Shown: positions 12,273 to 23,687 of the stretch, in pieces
Numbering within the stretch: the stretch's first letter is position 1
Layout of the letters: every line of letters starts with the position of its first letter
Source: Oscarella lobularis
Taxonomy: Eukaryota > Porifera > Homoscleromorpha > Homosclerophorida > Oscarellidae
Reading direction: 5' to 3'
DNA length: 64,000 bases
NCBI RefSeq assembly: GCF_947507565.1
Contig: NC_089178.1
Span: 3,224,001-3,288,000, forward strand
Made by a program: the position numbers and the translations under genes
Notes under the pieces: generated by a model
The model's database searches: none
Told to the model about the DNA's origin: nothing
What the model saw: the letters and a program-made list of their open reading frames with translations, nothing else

Positions 12273-15200
12273 TCAATCATCACACAGCGCCCAGCCGCCC
12301 AGCATCTCCTCGCGTCTCACCTTCTCTCGTTCGACTCGAAGACGTTCTACGCGGCTCAACAGCTCCGCATACTCCTTCTTCAATCTTTCATTCTCTAACT
12401 GCCCCGTCGATACACACAAACTATAATTTTTTATAAAGTCTATGAGTAATCGTCCTGTACCTTCACCGTTCCCTCCTCCTCCTCCTCCTCCTCCTCCTCC
12501 TTGACGACGGCTTTTGGGGTAGACGCACTCGTCGGCATTTTTTGTTCGTTGACTAGTCGTTCAATATCTCCCTCCAACGACTCCCGTCTCCGCGCAAGAC
12601 TCTCGTTCTGCTTCAGCAGTCGCTCGACGCTCTCTTCCAACAGACTCTTCTCCGCTTCGAGAGACTGCGTAGAAGAATCAAACGCGTCCTGTTGCCGCCG
12701 CCGCTGTCGCCGCACTTCCGTCCCCTTCAATTCTTTATTGACGCGCACGAGTTGTTCGCAGCGCGCCGTCAGTTCCTTTATCTTCGTCACGAATTCCTTG
12801 TGCTCTTTCATCATCTCGTCGTTGCTCGCCTTCAGAGCCGCATTCTCCGACGTCAGTTTCGCTTGGGAGTTCTTCAAGGCGACGTTCTCGCGAACGAGTC
12901 GTGCATTGGCCGTGCGCAACGCGTCCAACTCGAGCCTCTTCTCCTTTTCCTGTCGCGCCAGTTCCCCTTCGAGTCGTCGCAACTGGAGCGTGCAACTTCC
13001 CAACTGGTCGTATAACGAACCGAGTGCCGTCGTCGACTCGTCGGACCGACGTTCGGACGACATCAACTCCCGACATCGTTCCTCGACTCGAATCAGTTTC
13101 CCTAAAAGCGTTTCCTCTCGTTCGTCTCTCAGCGCGTCCTTTCGCTCTTTCAACGCGTCGACGTCCGCCGCCAGTCGTCGAATTCGCGCTTCTTTTTCCT
13201 CGAGCGCGGCGCGCGTCGCGTCGTTCGTCGCGACGACGTCGCGCGCCGTCGCCGCGACGCGTCGTCGTTCGTCGACGATCCGATCGACTCGCGCCGCTTC
13301 GTCGGCGACGAACTCGGCTCCCGTTTCGCCGATTCGACGCAGACACGTCTCCGAATAGTCGAGCCATGTCGCGTCGACTCGACTCGCGATTGATCGCAAT
13401 TCGTCGCGTTCGGCGACGAGACGATCCACTTGGGCGCGCGTCGATTCGACGGCCTTCTCCTTCTCCTTTCCCAGCACGCGAACGATTCGCTGAATTTCGT
13501 TCTGCGCCACCTGCTGAAGCGACTTCACTTCGGCTATGACCTGTCGTCGTTGTTTCAACATCAATTCGGTCAACGACGCTATTTCGGCCTTGTGTCGTCG
13601 CGTCTGTTCCTCCTCGTATTTCGCTCGATTTTTCATCGCTTTTTCCAAGTCGTTTTCCTTAGCAGATAGTCGGGCTAAGAGATCGTTCTTTTGATCGTTA
13701 ATCGTACCCAATAACAATTTCAGTTCGTCGATTTCTTTCGAGTCGTTTTCTTTGGTAGATAGTCGGGCTACGAGATCGTTTTTCTCTTCGTTGACCGTAC
13801 CCAATAACGATTTCAGTTCGTCGACTTCTTTTCGCAATTCTTCTCGAATCGTCTCATTTTGGCGTTCGAGTCGAGTCTTCGCTTCGGCCGTCGCGTTTGC
13901 GGCGACTTTCAGCGTTTCGTACGCGTTCACGTGCTCGTTCAATTGTCGTCGCATCTGCGCCAATTCGTCGTCGCGCCGTCCCGTCTCCTCCCGAATCGTC
14001 GCTAGCGATTCGTCCAGTTGATTTCGCAATGCAATCGCCTCGCTCTCGGCGTCGGACAAGGCTCGACTTGCCTTGTCTTTCGCCTTCGAAAGCAATTTGT
14101 ACGATTTTTTTAACGTCGCCAAATCGTCGTCTCTCCTCTTCAATATGTCGCACTACACACGAACGCGATTTTAACTAATTCGTCTCTAGAGAATGTACCT
14201 TTTATTGTGCGTGTACCTGCTTTTCGTAACGCTGCTGCAAGTCGTCCAATTTTTCTGCGAAACGCTGAGACACGTCGCTTCCCACGGAAACGTCCAACTG
14301 CTTGAAGCTCACCGTCGACAAATCGCTGGCAACGCTCCAAGATCTGCGCACCTCTGACTGATCCTAAAGAAAAAAAAAAAACAATTTTCGAATCCAGACT
14401 AGATTACACAATTCGTGTTTTTTTTCACCTTTGCTCCCTCTTCCAAGGCCAGGGAAGAAAGCGTCGAATTCAATCGCGAAACCTGCGAGAAGTGATAGTC
14501 AAACAGCGAGCAACTCTGGCTGGCTTACCTGCTCTATAAGAGACGAGTTCTCCTCTCGCACTTGAGCTAAATCCAACTGCACGTGCAAACATGCCAATTC
14601 AAAAAAAAAACGCGCGTTTTTTTTCTTTCTGTCTACCTGTGTCTTATCCAGAGCCGAATTCAGTTGAGTCACGTTTAATGAACTGCCGTCCAAGGCGGCT
14701 TTCAATTCCTCGTTATCACTAAAAAAGAGTTTCAATTAAAAAAATTCCGCGGAGATTGCGGTGTGCTGACGTTTCAGCAATTTGACAACGATCTTTCAAG
14801 AACGCATTGCCCTGTTTCAGTTTCTCTATAGCTCTAGATTTCTTCACTAGCTGCCCCGTCAAATTCTGCATCTGCAACAGAAGACGTCTGATTTTCCCCC
14901 CCCCCACCTCTCGCCTTCATCCAACCTGCTGCTGAGTCCGGTGCGTCACGAGTCGCTCGACTGCCTCGACTTGCTGCTTGAGCTCCGCGATTTCAACACC
15001 GGATTGAGCCAATTGACTTTTCAAATGACTCACTTCCTACGATGATGTCCAGACAATAAGAAGACCGACGCGCGTTTTCCAAGCGAATACCGTCAATAGC
15101 ATCTTCGCCTTTTCCTCGTGTTTTGTCTCCTGCTCGTTTCCAACCAATGTACGAGAAATACTGCGAGAAATTTAAAGTCTTACCTCGTCTCGAAACTTCG

Positions 15201-17061
15201 CAGCTAGTCGCTCTCGTTCCTGCGTCAAACTGCGCACGTTCTGGTTCGACTTCTTCGTCTCGTTCTCCCAATGCGATGCCGCTCTGATCGCTTCTCTAAC
15301 GCGTTTCGCATTCTGTTCGGCGCTCTCCTCGAGACTTCCCTAAGAGCGAAATTAAAAGTAGGTTCGCCTTTCAAAATCGACTTGCGTTTCTCAGCGTCAA
15401 TTCGGTATTTTTCACGTCGGCGTATCGCAACGCTTCAGACACCCTGTGATTGTCATTGAGCAGTCGATCGACGTCCGTCTGGAGCAAACGCCTCTCTTTG
15501 ACCAACTCTTCAACCTAAATACCACACGGAATTTTGGGATATGTGAAATCGATAGCACTTGTCTAACCCGTCTCGTTTGCTTATTCAGATCCTGAGTTAA
15601 TTTCTCCACTTCTTCAGCGCGACGCGTTTCGGATTTATCGAGTCTTTGTTCAAGCAATTCGCCGCTTTCCAACTCTTTCTCGTGCTCCATGACCACCTAT
15701 AATACAATATAAGAATAAGACCCCTGTAATATACTTATAGTATCTACCTGCACCAATTCTTCTTCCTTTCTTTCTGCCTTTTCTTTCATTGCAGCGTACT
15801 TCGCCTCCAACGATTTTATTTTCGTCTCGCACGCGGCTAAAGACTCTTTCAGTCGCAAGCACTCCTGCCAAACGAGACTTCAAGAAAAACACATTAGGAA
15901 ATCGTTAATTATTTAATACCATTTCGGACGATCTTTCTTTTTGATCAGATGTCTGACCGAGTTCGTGCCGTAAGTCGTGCAGATGAGCCATCAATCCTTC
16001 AACTTGCCGAGATTTTTCTGCTATCGTCTTTATAATAAAAAAACAAATAAGATGTTTTCTCTACCACAATAAATCCATACTTTTTGAAGATTCATTTTCA
16101 CGTGACCTTCTCGCTCCAGCTGCCGCCTGAGATCGTCGTTTTCGTTCACGTACTCCGACTAGAGAAAATCTTCGTACATATACATGTCTTCAGATCTTCA
16201 TATACCAGTGATTTAGATGTGGCATCCAATTCATCTGCCATCTGAGACTGATTCAGGCGAAGCTGCTCATTGGAACGTCGTTCGTGAGCAAACTGATGCT
16301 ATCGTAAAAACGCGCATTATTACTGAACTATCATCTCCGGGTTTCCTTAACTAACTACAGTTGCAAGGCTAATATTATATCTCTTCTATCCTCTCCCTAG
16401 TCTATTCCTTGCCTTCTTACCTCGACTCCTTGTCTGATTTCCTTCAATATTTGCCTCTGCTGCTCGAGTCTCGTCGCTCGTATTGACTCCTCGTCGTCGC
16501 TTTCGATCCTCGCGCGTCGTCGAGGCAATTCTTGCCGAAGAACGGCATCGAGCATATCAAGCTTCAATGAAAAGAAAAAAAAGACTTCCAAAGCAACTCG
16601 TCAAAAAAAAATTTTTTAAATGTTCTACTTGGCTCAATATTCCATCCTGCCGTACGGCCCCATTAGAAAGCGTTTCCTTCGACGAAGCCGATCTGTCGTT
16701 CAGCATGTGGTGAACCTTCGAAGAAATTTCAAGAAAGCGACTTTCTTTTTCTTCTTCTTCTTACCGTTTCGAAGAGAGCCGCTTTTTCTGCGCCGTTTGA
16801 GAACTGCTCGACGGCGGTTCGCGGCCACGTCGCGTCGTTTTCTTCGTCGTTTTTCTGCGGTGATTTGCTCTCGATTTCGTCGAAGACGAGTTTTCTCGAT
16901 GCTACTTGCTTCTGAACGCCGTTTCCAGTCGGAACGCGATGAAGTATCTCCTTTCGGATTGGCGAACGCTGTCCTGGAGTTCGTTTTGGGACGAGTTGAG
17001 CCCTGATTCCTCGCGAGGGACGCCGATTATTGCGATCCTCTTTTCGACTTTTCTCGGCCAT
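12273..17061 (-). CDS. long coiled-coil protein of unknown family
   Basis: Start at the ATG at 17059-17061 (MAEKSRKEDRNNRRPSRG), a basic, probably disordered head of about 100 residues. Many short exons and one large exon (14143 to about 12465) follow, coding for near-continuous heptad-rich helix with high E, K, R, L and Q content. The large exon ends in a run of glutamates. I splice it at VK|GTACAG to a terminal exon at about 12402-12273 encoding LENERLKKEYAELLSRVERL and ending GGWALCDD with TGA; without that splice the frame would end at TAG 12440-12442. Overall size is that of centrosomal or ciliary scaffold proteins, but no family motif is recognised. Residues encoded at 13637-13822 form a direct duplication. 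Its start codon is 141 bases from that of the divergent cyclase-like gene, so they probably share a promoter. Confidence 0.75.
13637..13822 (-). repeat. tandem 93-bp coding duplication in the coiled-coil gene
   Basis: Two adjacent 31-codon units share the pattern DELK-x-LLGT-x-N-x-x-KNDL-x-ARLS-x-KEND. The copies differ at scattered positions, so the duplication is not brand new. Confidence 0.85.
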
Positions 17062-17202
17062 GACCGATGAAGTGGTCTCGCTAAATTAGCCAGAAAATCG
17101 AGTACAAAGACAGAATAGTTCTATCAATTTGAACGGCTCGCGTGATCCGGGGTGCGTGTCTTCGCTTAGCGACGGATCTCTAAAGTCCCGCCCACTTGTC
17201 TA

Positions 17203-18368
17203 ATGGGCGCTGGTGCGAGTGTAAAACAAAGAAGCAAATCGGCGTTGACTCGAGAATTGGATCGAGAAACAGAGCAAAAATACAAGTCGATAACTGAAGC
17301 CGAAGAGTTGCTGGCAAAGCGAGAACTCGAACACGCAGCAATAGTGGACGAATTGCGAGCGGAAAAAAATCACGCGGAAGCGAATCTTGCCCAAGTCCAA
17401 GAAACGTTAGAACGAGAGTCGAAAAAATGGAGAAAGGACAAGAACGAAGCACTGCACATGATGTTCAGTAAGGAGGCGTGGTTTAATAAGACCACAAAGA
17501 TAAATAGGTTTTTTCAGGTGACCTACCTCTCGTACAATTATCCCAATCGTCGAAGAGCGCGGCACTATCGTCTAGAATGTTTTCTGGCTGCAGCGATAGC
17601 CTATGCAAAGAATTTCCAACCGTGACAATAGCATCTTGGTAAAGCGACACCAAACACGCATTTTCTCCCCTTTTTATCTTCATTCTTAGGGACGTGGTCG
17701 GCTTTGCTGAGCTGTGCTCACAGCTCAAACCCGCCGAAATCGTCTCCGTACTCGACGACCTCAACTCGCGTGCAGACAAAACGTTCGCCGATCCAAACAT
17801 CGTCATACTGGACCGACTGTCAGACAACAGCACAGCGGCGACGGGACTTGTCGAACGCTATACGAAAAACTCTTCCAATGACAGCAACGACGATATTCAA
17901 AGCGACGAATTTCCAGAAGCGCCTAGCGATTTTGCTCGACTATTAGTCACGTGTTGCCTTCGTCTAATGAGCAGCGTTCCCGCCATCGCTATTCCGCGTC
18001 ACGCCGGCTCTCTTCTCCAGCTGCGAATAGCTATTCATATGGGGCCGTGTTCGGCGGGGGCAATTGGGCTTCAGTCCGACGATCGACTGCCGAGATATCG
18101 GCTTTTTGGGCCGACTGTGACGATGGTGAATTGGCTGCGATCGACGAGTCTCGCTCTGCAAATTCGCGTCAGTCGCGCGTGCAAGGAACTTCTTTTTGAG
18201 AACGGTGTTGGTGACGATTTTGCGCTTGAACGATGTCCGGATTATACGGTGAAAAATGGAAGGGAAGTCGTGGAATCCTATTGGCTGACGGGAATCGTCG
18301 GCGAGAACGATCTTCGCTTGCCGCCACTCGAAAAATCCCTTTCTTTATCTCAATACACTGATTTCTAG
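17203..18368 (+). CDS. N-myristoylatable coiled-coil protein with degenerate class III cyclase domain
   Basis: Three exons (17203-17467, 17518-17638, 17690-18368) join in phase to 355 codons including the stop, giving 354 residues. The N-terminus MGAGAS fits the N-myristoylation rule (Gly2, Ser6). Residues about 15-85 are a charged coiled coil. From about residue 115 the sequence follows adenylate/guanylate cyclase catalytic domains: FPTVTIASWDVVGFAEL, then LQLRIAIHMGPCSAGAIG, then PRYRLFGPTVTMVNWLRSTS and VSRACKELLFENG. Metal aspartates are kept (D130, D174). The base-reading Lys position is Ile168, the usual Asp/Cys position is Arg266, FGDT has become FGPT, and the transition-state Asn and Arg positions are Thr273 and Trp277. 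Catalysis is therefore unlikely. No H-NOX, receptor or membrane segment is present. A regulatory pseudo-cyclase at membranes is inference. Confidence 0.8.
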
Positions 18369-18518
18369 TTTTTCTATGCAATAAAATCGAGTCTAAATCC
18401 GTGAATATTGTTTTTGGCCTCTCCTCTTCTAAGACCTCGGATTTTTTTCCTAGCCATCTCGGAACTAAAGCGGCGGTGCGTTTAGCTTCCAGTCGTACCG
18501 CTGATCCCTCGATCTACA

Positions 18519-18582
18519 GCTCAACTGCCTCAAGAAACAGCTGCCGATCGAGACACTGCATGCTTAGGCAGCTTTGGTGAGC
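18519..18582. other. candidate structured RNA hairpin
   Basis: GCTCA (18519-18523), CTGCCT (18525-18530) and AAG (18532-18534) pair in order with CTT (18563-18565), AGGCAG (18566-18571) and TGAGC (18578-18582), leaving small bulges and a loop of about 28 bases. The size fits a short miRNA-like precursor. Expression is unknown. Confidence 0.35.
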
Positions 18583-18784
18583 CTTACGCTTCGAAACCGA
18601 GTGACTGACCGATCTAAACGTGCGCAAAACGAACGACGGCAAAGGAAAAGCTCGTCTCCGTCGTTGATATCACTACGTCGATCTTCGCCATCTTTATCAC
18701 GCGTCGCTCGCGTGGCGATGTTGCATCATAATTTCTTCAAACCTGTTTACAAACCGGTTTAGAATTCGCACCTATTCGGTCAAA

Positions 18785-18856
18785 CCAATGAGCGCGCTGG
18801 ACGTAACACCACGTGACACAGCGGACCAATGATCGTGCTGGATCAATGGGCGGGGC
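18785..18856 (+). promoter_or_regulatory. CCAAT/E-box/GC-box promoter cluster
   Basis: CCAAT at 18785-18789 and 18826-18830, CACGTG at 18810-18815 and GGGCGGGGC at 18848-18856 lie within 72 bases, just before the unidentified transcription unit. The arrangement is typical of a constitutive RNA polymerase II promoter. Confidence 0.5.
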
Positions 18857-18879
18857 GCGCTGTTCAAAATAGCGGTGAG

Positions 18880-19760
18880 CGCACCGATTTCCTTCAGTTG
18901 CGGCTGAGGGTGGATGCGTCGCGGTTCGCTGCGTCTCGTCCTTGAGATGGACTGGCTCGGGAGATTCGACAGAAGGCAAGCGAGGATAGTTGGAACTCAG
19001 CGTGGCCCACGGTTAATTCCGTGCCGGAGCCTGTAGGCAGGGCGATGGGGGGCTTCGGCCTCGGTTTACGCACTGGGCAGAACGATCGTTCAAGGTCTTA
19101 TTGTCGTCAACAAGTACGGCCCGTGCTAGGCTGAGCGGGCACGACTTGGAGGGGGTGTTCATCATGGCCTGGTTGCCGGCACTTATCTCACCCGAACGAC
19201 GCGATTAGACCGAAGATGATCCGGCTCAGGAGCCTTCGATTCCTCCATTGCACTGTCTTCATTGTTGACTCCTACAAACAGCGGTCAGCCTCTCTCCACT
19301 TCACAAGGCCCGGTTCTTCTCATGGAAGACATACCGAAGGCTTTGGTACCAGCGCACCGGGGTTTCGGTATTAGGGGCCGATCCTCATCCAGGTGGGTAC
19401 TGAATGGAGTGGCCGAGGACCCGCAACTCGCCCGAAAATTTTTGGAAGGGGGTCATCGCTTTGCGAAGACTTCCCTGGGCTACGACGCGTCCGAACCTCC
19501 CCGCGGTGTAGCCTGGGTAGCGCGAATACGGACGCAACCAAAAGGTACGTATACGGATTGATTTAACAGTAGCTAAACTCTTTTTTCTAGGCCGCGATCG
19601 ACTCGGAACTTGCCAAGAAAAAAAGCCTGGACGCGATGACGAAGATAGCGACACATTTGCGTTAGTTAGGTACTAGCAGACATTTTTCTCGTCAGTTTTA
19701 AGGCTGTAAGTGCCTTTGCATGCACGTTTTTTTGCTCAAATAAAAGTTTTGCGAATCGAT
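18880..19760 (+). other. probable transcription unit of unknown product
   Basis: A promoter-like cluster upstream, a usable GT-AG intron (about 19548-19590) and an AATAAA at 19739-19744 suggest a short transcript. The longest frame starts at 19262 and, spliced at AAAG|GTACGT, would end EDSDTFALVRY at a TAG near 19675, about 125 residues. Other frames are also open across much of this GC-rich stretch, so coding is uncertain. I recognise no protein family and no standard structural RNA. Confidence 0.35.
19739..19744 (+). terminator. poly(A) signal
   Basis: AATAAA after the last open exon of the unidentified unit, followed by a T-rich stretch. Confidence 0.5.
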
Positions 19761-20092
19761 CTTACCGCGTGTGCGTTTATCACGTGACCGTGGAATTTCC
19801 AGTCGATCGTCGCCGAAACGCCGCTTATACGACGCGAATACGACATTCTGTCATCTCAAATCGCTGCAGCGGCAAACGGCAAGAAACATAAGTCGACAAT
19901 CAACGGCCGCGCGCGCGACGGCACGGAAATAGCCTGAGATCGCGGATTGATCGATCGATCGGCCATGTGTGAGCGTACACTTGCGCCAATGGCAACGATC
20001 CTACTCAATTTTAGACTATTTAGATAGATAAAAACAACACGCATAAAACTGATCCAATCAGCAAAAGGTAAACAGGAAAGTTCTACATGCAG
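19761..20092. other. intergenic, nothing recognised
   Basis: About 330 bases between two convergent units. A self-complementary TCGATCGATCGA-like stretch lies near 19947-19959. No exon, RNA gene or mobile element is seen. Confidence 0.4.
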
Positions 20093-21549
20093 TCAATTAG
20101 AAGTAGGACTACTACGAGAAGAAGAAGATGTGGTAATTGTAGTAGCAGATTGACGCTTTGTAGACGACATTCGTCTCGGTTGATAAACAGGATTAACAAT
20201 TTTCATGTCACCAGCCTAAAGGAAGGGAAAAACCCAGCTTCGTCCACAGAATCCTATTCATTCATTAATAAGAGCTGACGTACACTCGACGGTCCTGGAC
20301 ATTCATATATAGTGTCTTCATCCTCTCCTGGCTGCAAGTCGGTCGAATTAAAAATAGCCGGCGACACGCCCGATCCGCTTCCTTCTTCACTGTGATAATC
20401 ACTCAGAAGCGAGGGGGTGGAACTGTATAAGATGTCAGCGTTCTTTTTTCAGTAACTTCCGTGTAAATTCTATTAGTAATTACGTACGGTTTCATTGACT
20501 TTATTTGCTGACGTTTTTGATTGTACATGTAGAGTTGAGCTCTCTGCGCACTCGTATAGCCGTTCTAAGAAAAAAAGGCATAGACTCGCTTTTCCCCCTC
20601 CCAAAAAAAAGAAACCCATCTCACAATCTTATCCTTGTCTTCGCTCTCGCCACCTTCGTCCACCTGCTTGTACGAGTACTCAGACTCGGAATTCTGCACC
20701 TGCGATCTCACTCTAACAATAGAGAAGAAGAAGAAAGGTCAGTCAAAACGAAGCCCTAGTTTCGTCCTTCCTCACTTCGCCCAGCACAAGTAAGCAATGA
20801 CAATACCCATGAGAGCAATCAAGCAAGAACACACGATAACAACTAAATCCCGACACACAAACGTATGAATCAACTAGTAGCATTCATCATCATATTCCAA
20901 AGCGTACCAATAAGATATACTTGTTCGACGTTGCCGTCATCGCTAGGCACGATAGTCGTCATTGCGCTCGAAGTCGGGTTGGCGTCGTTGTCGTATCCGC
21001 GTCGGCGCGACGAATCCGGGTCGTTACCGGGCGCAGCTAAAGATAAACAGAAGCGTTTTCGCGCTTGACCTTTCATCGAATCATCGGGCGTGAGGAGGCG
21101 GGGTTATCGGACGAATGTTGCATAGAAACGGTTCAGGAAAACGTCGAGGAATAGAAACGGTGATCGCCGGAGATGGCGTCAGAAACGCGTTCGTTTGGCT
21201 GCGTATTCATAAAGGGCGTATTGCCAATTCGCCCTTGTTCTATTCGCGGAAGGAACGCTTTTACGGTTTCGAATTTCAGACCTTTGCCTCGGCGTTCGCA
21301 TTCCGCGTTCACTTCCACGTAGCCGTCACGGCAGCGTCCGCACCCGCCGTTGGTGCTTAGACAGTTGCGCTTCGAGGCGACGCAGGCAAGGCAGTCGTCG
21401 TCGAATGCCTCGTCCTCTTCGTTCGTTGCGACGAAAGCTGACGATTAGTAAGGAAGACGCCGTTTCGATTATTTACGGACGAATATTCGAAGCTTACTTG
21501 GGCGAAGAAGAAGTATAAGAGCAGCGAGAAACGCGGGAATGAGCCGCAT
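20093..21549 (-). CDS. single-pass membrane protein with small Cys-rich ectodomain, orphan
   Basis: The first exon (ATG at 21547-21549) gives the signal peptide MRLIPAFLAALILLL. The next exon encodes an acidic then Cys-rich segment, DDDCLACVASKRNCLSTNGG followed by CGRCRDGYVEVNAECERR, about the size of one EGF-like module. After a further extracellular exon (NPTSSAMTTIVPSDDGNVEQ) comes one membrane helix, VVVIVCSCLIALMGIVIAYL, at about 20850-20775 and a cytoplasmic tail. The tail exons include RAQLYMYNQKRQQIKSMKPY, DLQPGEDEDTIYECPGPSS and the C-terminal TITTSSSSRSSPTSN before TGA at 20093-20095. YECPGP could be a tyrosine phosphorylation/SH2 site, which is inference. I do not recognise the family. 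The start codon is 76 bases from that of divergent ZGPAT. Confidence 0.7.
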
Positions 21550-21625
21550 TGTGCTCTAGCTCTCTTGCCACCCGTGGGAACGAAGAGGAGGAGTCAACCT
21601 CGCTTTTGATATAAACGACAAACAT

Positions 21626-23646
21626 ATGGCGGATGAGGAAAGTTTGGAGATTGCGCTCGAGCAGTACAGACAGCAGGTATTTTTGGAATTGAAAATGGCT
21701 TCTTTTGGCTTTATCCTACTCCTGTAGCTTTCTCAGATTGATGCGCTCATCCAATCGGATTCTGATGCAGTGGACTCCGATTTAGCGTCTCTGAAGGCCA
21801 ATCTCGAGGAATTGGTAACCCTAACAGAAGGTAACCAAAGACAAAGAGTCAAAAGAGAAAAAATGCCTACCACTCGCCTAGAGAGCCTGCTCTCCTTGAA
21901 AAAAGGAAAACTCCTAAAAATGCTTGATTCTGGCCAAGATTTGACAGAACAAGAAGAAACTGCTGAAAAAGAGGAAGAGAAAGAAGAGGAAGAGGATGCT
22001 CCAAAAATACCACCTGGCAGTCAGTGTCGGGCTCCCTACCAGGAATCCTACGGAGGCTTGTCTTATCATAATGCGATTGTAGTGTGCGAGGAAACGTCTA
22101 ATGATAAAGCTAAACAGGTCAGAAAGCTTTAATTAATACAATTTTCTTTTCTTAACTTCTCCATTGTCCTCATGATTAGGTGCGTGTACTCTTCACACAT
22201 CCGACGTCCAAGTCCATGATTCCTTGCCCATACTACCTCGATAACAAATGCAAATTTTCAGACGAAAAGTGCAGGTAGTTAGCAAAACAAACCTTCTCCA
22301 GTAAAAGATCATTCTCTCAGGGGTTCCCACGGCCACATTGTAAACGTCGAAGACTTAGATCCTTATGTTGAACCAGATTTCACCCAACTGGTGCTTGCCT
22401 CACGATGTCTCGTCAAGCAAGACGACAACCTGTGGCACGCCGGTACCATCAGTGCCGTCGTCGACGGGCACTATCAAATCAAATTAGACGCTCTAAATAA
22501 AGAAGTCGCCGCCGGTCCACAAGATCTTTTTCCTCTCGAGGAAGAAGAGGAGGAGGAGGACAACGACGACATTGAGGAAGGGGAAGGGGAGCAGGGAAGA
22601 GAAGAGGAGGATTTGCGCGTATTGGCACCAGCTGCTTTGCCTAATGAGTTTGGGGAATGGGAGAAGTATACGACGGTTTGTTTATTATTATTTACTGATG
22701 TTTTTCCTCATAATATTTGGTGCGTATTGCAGGGCATAGGCTCTAAACTGTTGCAGAAGATGGGTTTTTCCCTTGGGTATGTTTAACGAGAGAAGGAAAA
22801 CGACCACGATTTTTAATTTAGCAAGGGGCTGGGTAAGAAAGGAGAAGGAATTCAAGAGCCTATAGATATTGTTATATTGCCTCCTGGTACGAATTTATTT
22901 AGGAGGGGTCGTATTTTTTTCTGTGATTTTCTTTGTGATTTTCTTGCTCAGGCAAGTCGCTCGACGTGTGCGTTGAACTCAAGAAAAAGAAACAGCTAAA
23001 AAATCCGTTCAAAACGCGGCGAAAACACAAGGGCACCGCAAAGGGGAAACAAAAGAACCAAGTAAAAAAGAGAAAAAAATTGGGGGGCCAAGCATAACTT
23101 TAATTTGACGAACGTCTAGAATAATCCAAACGTATTTGATTTTATAAATCAGAAGTTGGGAAAGGGAGTGTCACAAAGACGCGAAGGTTAGATGAAATAC
23201 TGCATTAGTATTATTTATAGCATTTGGGAATTAGCACCAAAAAAGGAAGAGGTAAAAGGTCCCGAAGGAGCGGAGTACTTTCATTTTGATAACAGTGCAC
23301 TACCGATAAGAAAACGAGCTCAGAAAGAGCGCAGTAAATCAGATGAAAATCTAAATGTTAAAGTAAATAGAAAAAGGAGGGAAAGGGAAAACCGGGAATC
23401 AAAGGTATTCTTTTGGTGCTTTAGTTAGTCAAAATACAGGAAGAGATCAAACGCGTTCAACGAAAGCTAGTGCCACTGGAGCAAGCGTTGTCAAGAAACG
23501 AAGGACGCGATCGAAAAATGGAAGCGCACGTTAAAGAAAAGATGGCTGCATATCGAAACCAACACGATCAGCTCAAAGCAACAGAAAAACAAATTCAAGA
23601 AAAACTTTGCCGCCAAACGTCAGACAAAAAACTACGGCTTTTCTGA
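21626..23646 (+). CDS. ZGPAT: CCCH-type zinc finger and G-patch protein, ZGPAT
   Basis: Ten exons join in phase to 507 codons including the stop, giving 506 residues, close to vertebrate ZGPAT. In order: an N-terminal helix (SLEIALEQYRQQLSQIDALI), an acidic stretch, a CCCH finger CPYYLDNKCKFSDEKCRGSH (C-x7-C-x6-C-x3-H, about residues 163-182), a Tudor-like segment (LASRCLVKQDDNLWHAGTIS), a second acidic stretch, and a G-patch (GSKLLQKMGFSLGKGLGKKG, about 299-318). The C-terminal coiled coil contains KRVQRKLVPLEQALSRNEGR, as in ZGPAT. The family binds DNA and recruits NuRD as a repressor, and G-patch proteins activate DEAH helicases. The stop is 41 bases from the stop of RO60, so the 3' ends probably overlap. 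Confidence 0.96.
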
Positions 23647-23687
23647 TTAAATTAAATGTTAATTGGAAGTTAGTTAGTTATCTTTGA

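Larger units (their letters stand above)
18369..18879. other. intergenic region with a candidate hairpin and promoter elements
   Basis: No coding exon recognised. It holds the 3' end of the cyclase-like gene (an AATAAA lies just after its stop, at about 18381), the hairpin at 18519-18582 and a cluster of promoter motifs at 18785-18856. Confidence 0.5.

Noticed and set aside
12440-12442. TAG as the end of the coiled-coil protein.
   Set aside because: A GTACAG donor just before it and a downstream coiled-coil exon followed by AATAAA give a better end at 12273; the short form remains possible.
19262-19330. A stretch reading LTPTNSGQPLSTSQGPVLLMED resembles the N-terminus of catalases.
   Set aside because: The residues after it do not continue the catalase fold in any frame, and the resemblance is confined to a short low-complexity pattern.
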